A stretch of DNA of 64,000 bases, taken from contig CAVSKI010000011.1 in NCBI GenBank assembly GCA_963728495.1, positions 248,001-312,000 of the forward strand, written 5' to 3'. The notes below the pieces were generated by a model. The model did no database searches and was not told the DNA's origin. It worked only from the letters and a program-made list of their open reading frames with translations. The translations under genes were made by a program, and so were the position numbers. Positions 16,137 through 26,615 of the stretch are shown here, one piece after another (position 1 is the stretch's first letter; each line of letters begins with the position of its first letter). Source of the stretch: JACVRW01 sp963728495. GTDB taxonomy: Bacteria; Actinomycetota; Thermoleophilia; Solirubrobacterales; Thermoleophilaceae.

Positions 16137-17609
16137 GTGCCGGATACACAGACCCTTACGGAACCCAGAGCGGTCGAGGGCTCGGGCGGGCTGCTGCTCG
16201 AGATCGACGGCCAGATTGTCCCCAACTACGACGCCACCATCGTCGAATTCGACGAAGGTGACGTGGTGTCCGGACGAGTTGTACAGATCGACCAGGACGA
16301 AGTGCTGGTCGACATCGGATACAAGAGCGAGGGGGTCATCCTCCTCAACGAGCTCTCGATCCGCAAGTCCGTGGATCCGCACGACGAGGTCGAGATGGGC
16401 GAGGAGGTCGACGCCCTCGTCCTGACCAAGGAGGACCAGGACGGACGGCTCCTGCTCTCCAAGAAGCGCGCCCGTTTCGAGAAGGCCTGGCGCAAGATCG
16501 AGGCCGCCGCCGAGTCCGGCGAGCCCGTCGAGGGCAACGTGATCGAGGTCGTGAAGGGCGGCTTGATCATCGACCTCGGCGTACGCGGCTTCCTGCCCGC
16601 CTCGCTGGTCGACATCCGGCGCGTGCAGAATCTCGACGAGTTCCTCGGCACCAAGATCGAGTGCAAGGTGATCGAGCTCAACCGCTCGCGCAACAACGTA
16701 GTGCTCTCGCGGCGCGCCGTGCTCGAGGAGGAGCGCAAGGAGGTCCGCCAGCAGATCCTGGACCGCCTCCAGCCCGGCATGATCGTCGAGGGTGCGATCT
16801 CCAACATCGTCGACTTCGGCGCCTTCGTGGACCTGGACGGCATCGACGGCCTGATCCACATCTCAGAGCTCTCCTGGTCGCACGTCAACCATCCTTCGGA
16901 GATCCTCGCCATCGGCGACGTCGTGCCCGTCAAGGTGCTCGACATCGATCGCGACCGCCAGCGCATCTCGCTCGGCCTCAAGCAGACCCAGGAAGACCCA
17001 TGGCAGCGCGTGATCGACACCTACCGCGTGGGCGACGAGCTCGAGGGCAAGGTCACCAAGGTCGTGACCTTCGGCTCCTTCGTGGAGATCATGGACGGAG
17101 TCGAGGGCCTCGTGCACATCTCCGAGCTGGCCCACCACCACGTCGAGAACCCGCGCGAGATCCTCGAGCCGGGGCAGGACGTGCGCGTGAAGATCCTCGA
17201 GATCGACTCCGAGCGCCGCCGCCTCTCGCTCAGCGTCAAGCGCGTGGCCGAACAGCTGCCGCACATCAAGTCCGCCACCGAGGCCGGCGCCGCTGCACAG
17301 GGCGCGTCCGAGGAGATCGGCGATGTGCCCGACCTGGGTCTGTCCGAAGACGTCTTCGCCGGCCCGAGCGTGAGCGGCATGGACGACCTGCGCGCCGCGG
17401 TCGCCGATTTCGGCAGTCCGGCGGAGCTGGAGGACGCGCCGCCGCTGGAGCCGCCGCCCGCCGCGGAGGCTCCCGGGACCGCGGAGCCGCCGAGCGAGGA
17501 GACCGACACTCCGGTCACCGAGACGGGAGCTCCGGCGGGCGACGATGACGCCCCGCCCGAGAGCGGCGAGCCCGCGCCCGAAGAAGCCTCCGAGCAGCGC
17601 GACGAGTAA
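16137..17609 (+). CDS. rpsA: 30S ribosomal protein S1
   Basis: A 490-residue protein with four S1 (OB-fold) repeats, beginning near residues 43, 128, 213 and 300. The last two have the classic GAFVDL/GSFVEI and GLIHISEL/GLVHISEL motifs. A long acidic, proline-rich tail follows the last repeat. It binds mRNA on the small subunit and helps initiation. The GTG start is chosen because it precedes the acidic N-terminus and follows a TAGCTA -10-like box at 16117-16122. The frame upstream overlaps the divergent flavoprotein and is not coding. Confidence 0.93.
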   Translation: MPDTQTLTEPRAVEGSGGLLLEIDGQIVPNYDATIVEFDEGDVVSGRVVQIDQDEVLVDIGYKSEGVILLNELSIRKSVDPHDEVEMGEEVDALVLTKEDQDGRLLLSKKRARFEKAWRKIEAAAESGEPVEGNVIEVVKGGLIIDLGVRGFLPASLVDIRRVQNLDEFLGTKIECKVIELNRSRNNVVLSRRAVLEEERKEVRQQILDRLQPGMIVEGAISNIVDFGAFVDLDGIDGLIHISELSWSHVNHPSEILAIGDVVPVKVLDIDRDRQRISLGLKQTQEDPWQRVIDTYRVGDELEGKVTKVVTFGSFVEIMDGVEGLVHISELAHHHVENPREILEPGQDVRVKILEIDSERRRLSLSVKRVAEQLPHIKSATEAGAAAQGASEEIGDVPDLGLSEDVFAGPSVSGMDDLRAAVADFGSPAELEDAPPLEPPPAAEAPGTAEPPSEETDTPVTETGAPAGDDDAPPESGEPAPEEASEQRDE

Positions 17610-17611
17610 CA

Positions 17612-18205
17612 GTGGGGGTCCCGTTCGTGGGGCTCACCGGAGGGCTTGGCGCGGGCAAGTCCGAGGCCCTGCGCGCGCTCGCCGAGCTGGGCGCCGCCAC
17701 GCTCTCGACCGACGCCGTGGTGCACGAGCTGCTGGCTCAGCCCGAGCTGCGCGACATCGTGTCGGCGCGCCTCGGCTCCGAGGTGGTCAAGGACGGCCGC
17801 CTCGACCGCACCGCCATCGCGGAGCGTGTGTTTGGCGACGACGAGACTCGCGGCTGGCTGGAGGGCGAGCTCTGGCCGCGAGTGGGCCGGCGCGTCGCCG
17901 CCTGGCGCGCCGAGGTCGATTCGTCCGATCCCCCTCCGCCCGCGGCCGTGGTGGAGGTGCCGCTGCTCTTCGAATCGGGGATGGAGAGCGTGTTCGACAA
18001 GACGATCGCCGTGGTCGCGGCCGAGGCGCTACGGGCCGAGCGCGCGGGTGGGCGCGGACACGCGGCGGTGGGCGAGCGAACGGGCCGTCAGCTCACCCAG
18101 GAGCAAAAGGCGCAGAAAGCGGACTTCGAGATCCGAAACGACGGCTCCGTGGGCGACTTGAAGATCGCGCTCTCCCGAGTGCTCGCGAAATTGGACGCGC
18201 TGTGA
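17612..18205 (+). CDS. coaE: Dephospho-CoA kinase
   Basis: A 197-residue P-loop kinase that adds the 3'-phosphate to dephospho-CoA, the last step of CoA synthesis. GLTGGLGAGKS at residues 7-17 is the Walker A loop. STDAVVHELL replaces the usual DAD-type substrate site, and VVEVPLLFESG is the central strand. The Arg-rich lid region (RAERAGGRGH) is somewhat divergent. GTG start two bases after rpsA, an arrangement conserved in actinobacteria. Confidence 0.88.
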   Translation: MGVPFVGLTGGLGAGKSEALRALAELGAATLSTDAVVHELLAQPELRDIVSARLGSEVVKDGRLDRTAIAERVFGDDETRGWLEGELWPRVGRRVAAWRAEVDSSDPPPPAAVVEVPLLFESGMESVFDKTIAVVAAEALRAERAGGRGHAAVGERTGRQLTQEQKAQKADFEIRNDGSVGDLKIALSRVLAKLDAL

Positions 18206-18297
18206 GCTGACAGGGCCGCCCGCCGGGTGAGTTTGGACAGGCGCGGACCGGTAAATGCTCAAGGGGTCCAGCCGACTCAACCGCCGAAGGAGAGAGT

Positions 18298-19743
18298 ATG
18301 GCCGACGCCGGGCCGCTGCTGCCTCCGCTCCATGAGCTCGACGACGAACCCGCACTGCGCTTCGCGCACCAGACGCTCAGCTACGGCGAGCTGCGCGAGG
18401 CCGCCGGCGCGGTGGCGGCGCAGGTGGGTGGGGCGCAGCGCGTGGGCATCTGGGCGGAGTCGACCCTCGAGGCCAGTGTCGGCGTCGTGGGCGCTTTGGC
18501 CGCCGGTGCCACGGTCGTCCCCGTAAACCCCAAGCTGGGCGAGACCGAGCTGCGCCACGTGCTCGAAGACAGCAACCCGGAGATGCTTTTCGGCGCGCCC
18601 GCGGATGCGCTGGATGTGCTCGATCGGCAGCCGCGTCTCGAGACCGTCGACCTGACCGCGCACGGTGAGCTTCCGCCCGACGAGCTGGATGATCAGCGTC
18701 CGGCCTTGATCGTCTACACCTCAGGCACGACCGGCATGCCCAAGGGCGCCGTCCTGCCCCGCCGCTCCGTGGCGAGCAACCTCGACGCCCTCGCGGAGGT
18801 CTGGGAGTGGACCGGCGCCGATCGGCTGACGCACGGGCTCCCGCTCTTCCACGTCCATGGTCTGGTCCTTGGGCTGCTCGGGCCGCTGCGCCGCGGGGGC
18901 GAGCTCATCCACCTCGGCCGCTTCGAGCCGGAGGCGCTGGCTGACGCGCTCGAGGCCGGTGCAACGATGGTCTTCGGGGTTCCGACGATGTATCACCGGC
19001 TTGCCGAGCAGGCCGCCGCGGACCGCCGCGTGGCGGCCGCGCTGAGCCGTCCACGGCTACTCGTGTCCGGGTCGGCGCCGCTCCCGGCGCCCGACTTCGA
19101 GCGCATCGAGGAGCTCACTGGGCAGAAGATCGTCGAGCGCTACGGGCTCACCGAGACGCTCATGAACACGGCCGTGCACGCATCCGGCGAACGCCGCCCC
19201 GGCTACGTGGGTGAGCCGCTGCCCGGCATCGAGCTGCGCCTCGTCGGCGACGACGGCTCCGACATCGACGAGTCCGACGACGAGACCCTCGGCGAGGTCG
19301 CGGTCCGCGGCCCCAATCTGTTCGCCGGCTACCTGGACCGGCCGGATGCCACCTCCGAGGCGATCCGCGACGGCTGGTTCTTCACCGGCGACATGGCCGC
19401 GCGCGCCCCCGGCGGCTACCTGCGCGTCGTGGGCCGGCGCTCCACCGACCTGATCAAGACGGGCGGCTACAAGGTCGGCGCGGGTGAGGTCGAGACGATC
19501 CTGCTCGGGCACTTCGGCGTCGAGGAGGCCGCCGTGGTGGCGCGGCCCGACTCGGACCTGGGCGAGCGGATCGTCGCGTTCGTCGTGACCGCCAACGGCG
19601 ACTCGGCGCCCGCTGCCGACGAGCTGATCGAGCACGTGGCCTCACAGCTCGCGCCGCACAAACGCCCCCGCGAGGTCAGGTTCGTGGACAGCCTGCCCCG
19701 GAATGCCATGGGCAAGATCATGAAGAATCGGCTGGAGGACTGA
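18298..19743 (+). CDS. matB: Acyl-CoA ligase, malonyl-CoA synthetase (MatB)-like
   Basis: A 481-residue ANL-superfamily enzyme. The P-loop-like YTSGTTGMPKG is at residues 140-150, LPLFHVHGL follows at about 181, YGLTETLMN near 282 is the A5 motif, and GKIMKNRL supplies the C-terminal catalytic lysine. The short length and the LFHVHGL segment match malonyl-CoA synthetases, which activate malonate with ATP and CoA. A remnant of a malonate carrier gene directly downstream supports this. ATG behind a GGAGAG site. Confidence 0.75.
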   Translation: MADAGPLLPPLHELDDEPALRFAHQTLSYGELREAAGAVAAQVGGAQRVGIWAESTLEASVGVVGALAAGATVVPVNPKLGETELRHVLEDSNPEMLFGAPADALDVLDRQPRLETVDLTAHGELPPDELDDQRPALIVYTSGTTGMPKGAVLPRRSVASNLDALAEVWEWTGADRLTHGLPLFHVHGLVLGLLGPLRRGGELIHLGRFEPEALADALEAGATMVFGVPTMYHRLAEQAAADRRVAAALSRPRLLVSGSAPLPAPDFERIEELTGQKIVERYGLTETLMNTAVHASGERRPGYVGEPLPGIELRLVGDDGSDIDESDDETLGEVAVRGPNLFAGYLDRPDATSEAIRDGWFFTGDMAARAPGGYLRVVGRRSTDLIKTGGYKVGAGEVETILLGHFGVEEAAVVARPDSDLGERIVAFVVTANGDSAPAADELIEHVASQLAPHKRPREVRFVDSLPRNAMGKIMKNRLED

Positions 19744-19746
19744 GCG

Positions 19747-19997
19747 GTGTCCGCTGAGGTCGTATCCATCCTCGTGCTCGCCGCGATCTTCGCCGTGTCG
19801 GGACCGTGGCCGCGCTCGCCGTGTCCTCGACGATGGTCGACGTGAGCCCCTACTCGACCAACGGTGCGCTCGTCATGGCCAACGCCAAGGGCGTGGACCA
19901 AGACGCCTTCTATCGCCAGCTGCTGGTCTACGGGGCGGTCATCGTCGCCGTGGTGCCACCGTTGGCCTGGCTGGTGTTGATCGTGATCGGAGGCTGA
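19747..19997 (+). pseudogene. matC: Internally deleted malonate/dicarboxylate carrier (matC) remnant
   Basis: From GTG 19747 the first ~18 residues (SAEVVSILVLAAIFAVS) match the N-terminus of MatC-type carriers. About 10-20 bases later, in a different frame, the sequence jumps to the C-terminal end (VSSTMVDVSPYSTNGALVMA) and finishes with a last membrane helix and TGA at 19995-19997. The central ~350 residues are missing. TCGCCGTGTC-like sequence occurs on both sides of the junction, which fits a deletion between short direct repeats or a collapsed assembly. The gene cannot make a carrier. Confidence 0.7.
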
Positions 19998-20037
19998 TCG
20001 GGACACTGTCCCTGGTTCTTGCCAAACTCGAGGCGAC

Positions 20038-20673
20038 GTGAGCTCACACGCCGCCCGCATCGCAAGACGCCCAACTCGCGCCCAGGTAAGGCGCCGCCGC
20101 CGCTTGGCCGCCCTCGCGGTCCTCGCGACAGCCGCTGTGGTGGTGGCAGCGTTTGCGGCCGGGCTCGGCCCCCTTGGAGAGGCGGTGCGCGAGATCACGC
20201 TGCCGCTGCGCCACGACGACATCATCCGCCAGCAGGCCCGCGACAAGGGCCTGGACCCCTCGCTCATCGCGGCGGTGATCTACGAGGAATCGCGCTTTCG
20301 CGACCAGACCTCGCACGCCGGGGCGCGCGGACTGATGCAGATCACCCCTGACACGGCCGACTTCATCGCCAAGAACTCGGGCGGGTTTCGCTTCGAGCAG
20401 GACGATCTCGCCACGCCGCAGATCAACATCGCCTACGGGAGCTTCTACCTCCGCTACCTGATCGATCACTACGACGGTCACGAGGCGCCGGCCATTGCCG
20501 CCTACAACGCGGGGCTCACCAACGCGGACGGCTGGGTTGCCGACGCGGGCGGGCCCGAGGACTTCGACGCCGAGCGCCACATCACGTTCCCGGAAACAAG
20601 GGCCTACGTGGCCAACGTCCTGGAGCGGCGCGACCAGTACCGCGACCATTACGGTCGCGAGCTCGGTATCTAG
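20038..20673 (+). CDS. Membrane-anchored lytic transglycosylase (SLT domain)
   Basis: A 211-residue protein. An Arg-rich N-terminus precedes a single membrane helix at about residues 23-43, followed by an SLT domain: VIYEESRF with probable catalytic Glu84, GARGLMQITPDTA, YGSFYLRYLID and AIAAYNAG. It would cleave peptidoglycan glycan strands outside the membrane, forming 1,6-anhydro ends. GTG start. The gap of about 40 bp after the matC remnant holds no other feature. Confidence 0.88.
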   Translation: MSSHAARIARRPTRAQVRRRRRLAALAVLATAAVVVAAFAAGLGPLGEAVREITLPLRHDDIIRQQARDKGLDPSLIAAVIYEESRFRDQTSHAGARGLMQITPDTADFIAKNSGGFRFEQDDLATPQINIAYGSFYLRYLIDHYDGHEAPAIAAYNAGLTNADGWVADAGGPEDFDAERHITFPETRAYVANVLERRDQYRDHYGRELGI

Positions 20674-21884
20674 AAGATCCGCGCGCGGGCGCGCTTGCGG
20701 GTGGTGTTCTTGCTCGGGTCGCTCACGGCAACCTTGAGCTTGGCCCGGCCGGTGACCTTGGTGCGCAGCGTGAAGCGCTTGTTGCGTCCCGGCTTGAGCC
20801 TGACCTTCTTCTTGGCCTTGCCGCCGGGCAGCTTAAGGGCGGCACGCGCTGTCGCGCGCTCGTTCGAGCGGATCGTGCAGCGCAGCTTTCTCCCGCTGAG
20901 GGCCTTGCAGCGCAGCTTGACGACCGGCGGGGTGCGATCGACGAGCTCGACGGGCTCGGCGATCGAGGGATGCTCGTCGCTCAGGTCCGAGCCCAGGCCG
21001 CCCAGCTTTGTCAGCGAGCCGCCGCCGAGGTTGAAGCGGTAGATGCTGCGGTCACCGAGATCCTTGATCTGCCTGGCCACCAGCACGGATGCGCCGTTCG
21101 GCGTGGGGGCCGGATCGTAGGTGTCGAGTCCGGCGCTCAGAACGGGAGCGTTGATCATGCGGCCCTCGCTGCGGCTGTAGAGCTGCACGTCGCGCTCGAG
21201 GAAGTTACCCGTCTCGAAGGCGATCAGCGAGCCGTTGCCGGACATCGTCGCGTGCGACTGGGAACCGGAGGTCGGGAGGCCGGGTGTGGGCACCAGGGAG
21301 ACGGTCCCGGCGCTCTGCAGCCTGCTCAGGTCGGCCACGAAGATGTCGTCGGAGTTGACGAGCACCCGGGCGGAGACGAAGGAGAGGAAGCGGCCGTCGT
21401 CGCTCAGCGACGGGCTGTCCTCGAACCCGCTCGACTGCACGGGTGCGGGGAGGTTGAGCATCCGCTTGGCGACCGTGTCGTACAGGTAGATGGCGGCCGG
21501 GTCGCCGGCCGCCGTGCCCTGTGAGCCGAAGGTGACGTAGTGCCCGTCGCCCGAGAGCTGGGGATCGGTGATGCAGGCCCCCGTCTCGATGCCGGGGAGG
21601 GGGAGCCTGGCGTTGGTGCGCAGGTCGCGCACGACGACCTTGCCGCATCCCGCGCCGCCGCGCTGCTGGTAGGCGACGTAGCGGCCGTTCGAGGAGATCG
21701 AGGGTTCGTCGCCCCGGTCCACCCGGCGCAGGCCGTTGAAGCTGTCCCAATACATGATGTCGAAGCCGCGCTGGAACACGATGGCGGTTCCGGTCTGCGG
21801 CTTGGGCGCCGCCGACGCCGCCGAAGGAAGGGCCAGCGTCAGAAGCACGGTCACGAGCGAGGCGAGGCGAATTGAGCGGCTCAT
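20670..21884 (-). CDS. Secreted TolB/PD40-like beta-propeller protein
   Basis: A 404-residue protein starting at ATG 21884, where a clear signal peptide begins (residues 1-25, ending ASA). An upstream in-frame ATG at 21992 would add an unlikely 36-residue leader. Repeats such as SGDGHYVTFGS, SDDGRFLSFVS and SGNGSLIAFET are PD40/WD-like propeller blades. The last ~90 residues form a Lys/Arg-rich beta domain (VKLRCKALSGRKLRCTIRS). It probably acts in the envelope. The ligand is unknown. It shares its last 4 bp with the transglycosylase on the other strand. Confidence 0.72.
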   Translation of the reverse strand: MSRSIRLASLVTVLLTLALPSAASAAPKPQTGTAIVFQRGFDIMYWDSFNGLRRVDRGDEPSISSNGRYVAYQQRGGAGCGKVVVRDLRTNARLPLPGIETGACITDPQLSGDGHYVTFGSQGTAAGDPAAIYLYDTVAKRMLNLPAPVQSSGFEDSPSLSDDGRFLSFVSARVLVNSDDIFVADLSRLQSAGTVSLVPTPGLPTSGSQSHATMSGNGSLIAFETGNFLERDVQLYSRSEGRMINAPVLSAGLDTYDPAPTPNGASVLVARQIKDLGDRSIYRFNLGGGSLTKLGGLGSDLSDEHPSIAEPVELVDRTPPVVKLRCKALSGRKLRCTIRSNERATARAALKLPGGKAKKKVRLKPGRNKRFTLRTKVTGRAKLKVAVSDPSKNTTRKRARARIF

Positions 21885-21951
21885 GCCCGGGGGATCGGCT
21901 GGTTGCCACAGACCTTTAGTTGCTCCGCAGCCTGCCGAATACCGGACCACC

Positions 21952-23016
21952 ATGAGCTTCCATCGTCGAATCGCCCTCAGCGCCGTTGTCACCGCGATCC
22001 TCTGTGGAGCAGCCGCCGGCCCCGCCGGCGCCGTGACCGCCGAGATCTCGGGCTCGACCCTGCTCGTAAAGGGCGGAGAAGCATCCGAGCGAATCCTCGT
22101 CGGCCACCGGACGGGCTTCGACGGAGGGCAGTCCTACACCGTGTCCGCGTTCGAGGCGTCGAGTGAAGTGCGCCTGGATGTGGTTCCCGGCGCAGGTTGC
22201 GCGCCCTCGGTTTTCGGTGTGAACAACGATGACGCGGGCATGGCGATCTGTAACCCGATGCCCGTGCAGGCCGTGGTGGTCGAGGGCCTGGCCGGAAACG
22301 ACGAGCTGCAGATCGCGTACGAGTCAGCCTCGGCGCCTCGCACCAACAGGATCGTCGTACCTGTGCGCCTGGAGGGTGGAGCGGGAGCAGACGAGCTCAG
22401 CCCGGACACGGGCCCCACGGTGGCCAACGGAGGAGCCGGCAACGACACCATCGACCGCCGCTGCGGCCCGGGAGCCGCGAAGCTCACGGGTGGAACCGGC
22501 AACGACGGCATCCGGGCCTGCTCCCCCGACACCGGCGATAAGCCCGGTGGGCCGGTGAAGGTCATCGACGGCGGCCCCGGGGTCGACAATCTCGAAGGCA
22601 GCGCCGGCAAGGACAGGATCACCGGCGCGGGAGGGTTCGACTCGATCAGCGGGCACGCCGGGGCCGACCGCTTGGACGGCGGGGCCGGCGCGGATCAGCT
22701 GATCGGCGGCAAGGGCGACGACCGGCTGCTCGGACGCGCAGGCCCGGACGGCATGATCGACTTTCAGGGCGACGATGTGATGATCGGCGCCGCCGGCAAC
22801 GACAATCTGATCGCCGTGAGCAACAACGGCTCGGCGGCGACCGGCTCAGGGCGCTTCGCGGGCGGAGCGGGGAACGACTCCTTCGTCATCCGCAACCGGC
22901 GCCTCGACCGGGCATCGGGCGGCCCCGGGCGCGACTTGGCCCAGGCCGACCGCGGGGATTCCCTGCGCGCGATCGAGGACGTCGTGACGCGAGGGCTGCG
23001 CGTACCTCGACTGTAA
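21952..23016 (+). CDS. Secreted RTX-like calcium-binding repeat protein
   Basis: A 354-residue protein with a signal peptide (residues 1-28, ending GAV). From about residue 160 it has repeated GGxGxDxL-like nonapeptides: GGAGNDTI, GGTGNDGI, GSAGKDRI, GGAGADQL, GGKGDDRL, GAAGNDNL. Such repeats fold as a calcium-binding parallel beta roll. No enzymatic domain is visible. It is divergent from the propeller gene with 67 bp between the starts. Export by the general secretion route is implied, unlike type I secreted RTX toxins. Confidence 0.78.
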   Translation: MSFHRRIALSAVVTAILCGAAAGPAGAVTAEISGSTLLVKGGEASERILVGHRTGFDGGQSYTVSAFEASSEVRLDVVPGAGCAPSVFGVNNDDAGMAICNPMPVQAVVVEGLAGNDELQIAYESASAPRTNRIVVPVRLEGGAGADELSPDTGPTVANGGAGNDTIDRRCGPGAAKLTGGTGNDGIRACSPDTGDKPGGPVKVIDGGPGVDNLEGSAGKDRITGAGGFDSISGHAGADRLDGGAGADQLIGGKGDDRLLGRAGPDGMIDFQGDDVMIGAAGNDNLIAVSNNGSAATGSGRFAGGAGNDSFVIRNRRLDRASGGPGRDLAQADRGDSLRAIEDVVTRGLRVPRL

Positions 23017-23035
23017 AGAGCGCGTTATGCCACTG

Positions 23036-23068
23036 GCGCCACCCGGCCGGTCGGAGATAGGGTGGCGC
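23036..23068. repeat. 9-bp inverted repeat between the RTX-like and phoD genes
   Basis: GCGCCACCC (23036-23044) and GGGTGGCGC (23060-23068) are exact inverted copies separated by 15 nt, and the second arm overlaps a TAGGGT box at 23058-23063. It could be a terminator for the RTX-like gene, an operator for the phosphatase, or both. Sequence alone does not decide. Confidence 0.5.
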
Positions 23069-23072
23069 TGCC

Positions 23073-24662
23073 TTGTCCGACGGGTACGTGTCATCTCGCC
23101 GCGGCTTCGTAGCCGGAGCCGGCGGCCTTGCCCTGGCCACCGCCTTCTCCGGCGCGGGGGCGCTCGCCGCCGGGCGCCCGCGGCGCAAGCCATCCCTGAG
23201 GGGCGGCAACTTCGCTGAAGGGGTGATGTCCGGGGACCCCGCTCCCGACGCCATCACGCTGTGGACCCGGGTGAGCGACGTGGAGGGCAGCGGCACGGTC
23301 GAGCTCGAGGTGGCACGCGATCGCGGCTTTCGGCGCGTCGTGGCCCGTGACCAGATCCGGACATCGGCCGCCTCGCACTGGGCGGTCAAGGCGCGCCTCG
23401 CGGGCCTCGACGCGTACGAGGAGTACTGGTACCGCTTCTCGACCCGCGGCACCGAGAGCTCGGTGGGACGTTTTCGCACCGCGCTTCCCCCCGACTCGCG
23501 CCAGCCCGTGCGCTTTGCCTTCTTCTCCTGCCAGGAGTACGCCTTCGGCTACTTCAACGCGCACAACCTCCTGGCCCGGGAAGACGTCGACTTCGTGGTC
23601 AACCTGGGCGACTACATCTACGCGGAGGCCTATTACACCCCCGGCGACGCCTTCGCCGCCGTGCGCGTGGACCCGGTCGGCTACGCCGAGACGATCGAGC
23701 AGTACCGGGCCAAGTACGCCCTCTACCGCTCCGAGGCTCCGCTGCGCAAGGTGCACTCGCTGTTCCCGATGATCTCGATCTGGGACGACCACGAGGTGCT
23801 CGACAACTACGCCGGCGGAGCGGGGCCCACGGGCGGCCTGACGCCCGACAAGCTCTACTCGGAGGCCCGCCGGGCCGCCGCCTACAAGGCCTACTTCGAG
23901 AGCATGCCCACCTTCGCGGTCAAGCGCGGCAGCAATCGCATCTACCGCGGGCTGCGCTTCGGCCGAACGGTCGACCTGATCCTGCTCGACCAGCGCCAGT
24001 ACCGCGCCGACCAGCCCTGCGGCGACCCGCAACTCGGCCCGGCCTGTGCCGACCTCGACCAGCCGCGCACGTTCCTGGGGCGCAGGCAGATGGGCTTCGT
24101 CAAGAAGCGCCTGGCCTCCTCGCCGGCGGCCTGGAAGGTGATGGCCAACCAGGTGATGGTGATGCCGACGATCTACCCGGGCGGTGACTACATCGGCTTC
24201 GACTCCTGGCAGGGCTACCCGCAGGAGCGGCGCGAGCTGCTCCAGCACGTGCGGCGCAAGAAGATCGAGGACGTGGTGTTCGTGACCGGCGACATCCACA
24301 CCTTCATCGCCGGTGACGTGCGCGTGGACAACGAGGACAGGAAGCCGGTGGCCACGGAGTTCGTGGGTGGGTCGATCTCGTCTCCCGGCCTGGGCGAGGG
24401 CGGCGGCGGCATCCTGCCCGGGGCCGACCCGTCCAACCCGAACACCCCGGAGTCGATCATCGACCTGCTGCGCAGCACCAACCCGTGGGCCGCCGACGCC
24501 GAGTTCGATCATCACGGCTACGGGCTGGTCGAGGCTACGCGCAAGGGCTTCAGCTGCACCCTGCGGCGAGTCGAGACTGTCAAGCGCCGGTCCAGCAAAG
24601 CGTTGCCCGACAAGCGCTTCTCCTACCGCATCGGGCGCGGCGAGCCCAGCCTGCTCGGATGA
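23073..24662 (+). CDS. phoD: PhoD-type alkaline phosphatase/phosphodiesterase
   Basis: A 529-residue secreted metallophosphatase. The Tat signal SRRGFVAGAGG has the twin arginines at residues 9-10. The core shows FAFFSCQEY, VVNLGDYIYAE, ISIWDDHEVLDN, VDLILLDQRQYR and FVTGDIHTF, the Fe/Ca-binding motifs of PhoD. It releases phosphate from mono- and diesters outside the cell. A TTG start is preferred because a TAGGGT box lies nine bases upstream; GTG 23088 would shorten the Tat leader. No PHO-box repeat was seen. Confidence 0.87.
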   Translation: MSDGYVSSRRGFVAGAGGLALATAFSGAGALAAGRPRRKPSLRGGNFAEGVMSGDPAPDAITLWTRVSDVEGSGTVELEVARDRGFRRVVARDQIRTSAASHWAVKARLAGLDAYEEYWYRFSTRGTESSVGRFRTALPPDSRQPVRFAFFSCQEYAFGYFNAHNLLAREDVDFVVNLGDYIYAEAYYTPGDAFAAVRVDPVGYAETIEQYRAKYALYRSEAPLRKVHSLFPMISIWDDHEVLDNYAGGAGPTGGLTPDKLYSEARRAAAYKAYFESMPTFAVKRGSNRIYRGLRFGRTVDLILLDQRQYRADQPCGDPQLGPACADLDQPRTFLGRRQMGFVKKRLASSPAAWKVMANQVMVMPTIYPGGDYIGFDSWQGYPQERRELLQHVRRKKIEDVVFVTGDIHTFIAGDVRVDNEDRKPVATEFVGGSISSPGLGEGGGGILPGADPSNPNTPESIIDLLRSTNPWAADAEFDHHGYGLVEATRKGFSCTLRRVETVKRRSSKALPDKRFSYRIGRGEPSLLG

Positions 24663-24666
24663 GCTT

Positions 24667-26565
<1,899 letters not shown>

Positions 26566-26615
26566 TGCGTTCTTATGGTCACATACGTCATGGCCGCAGC
26601 GGGTAGAGCGGGAGG

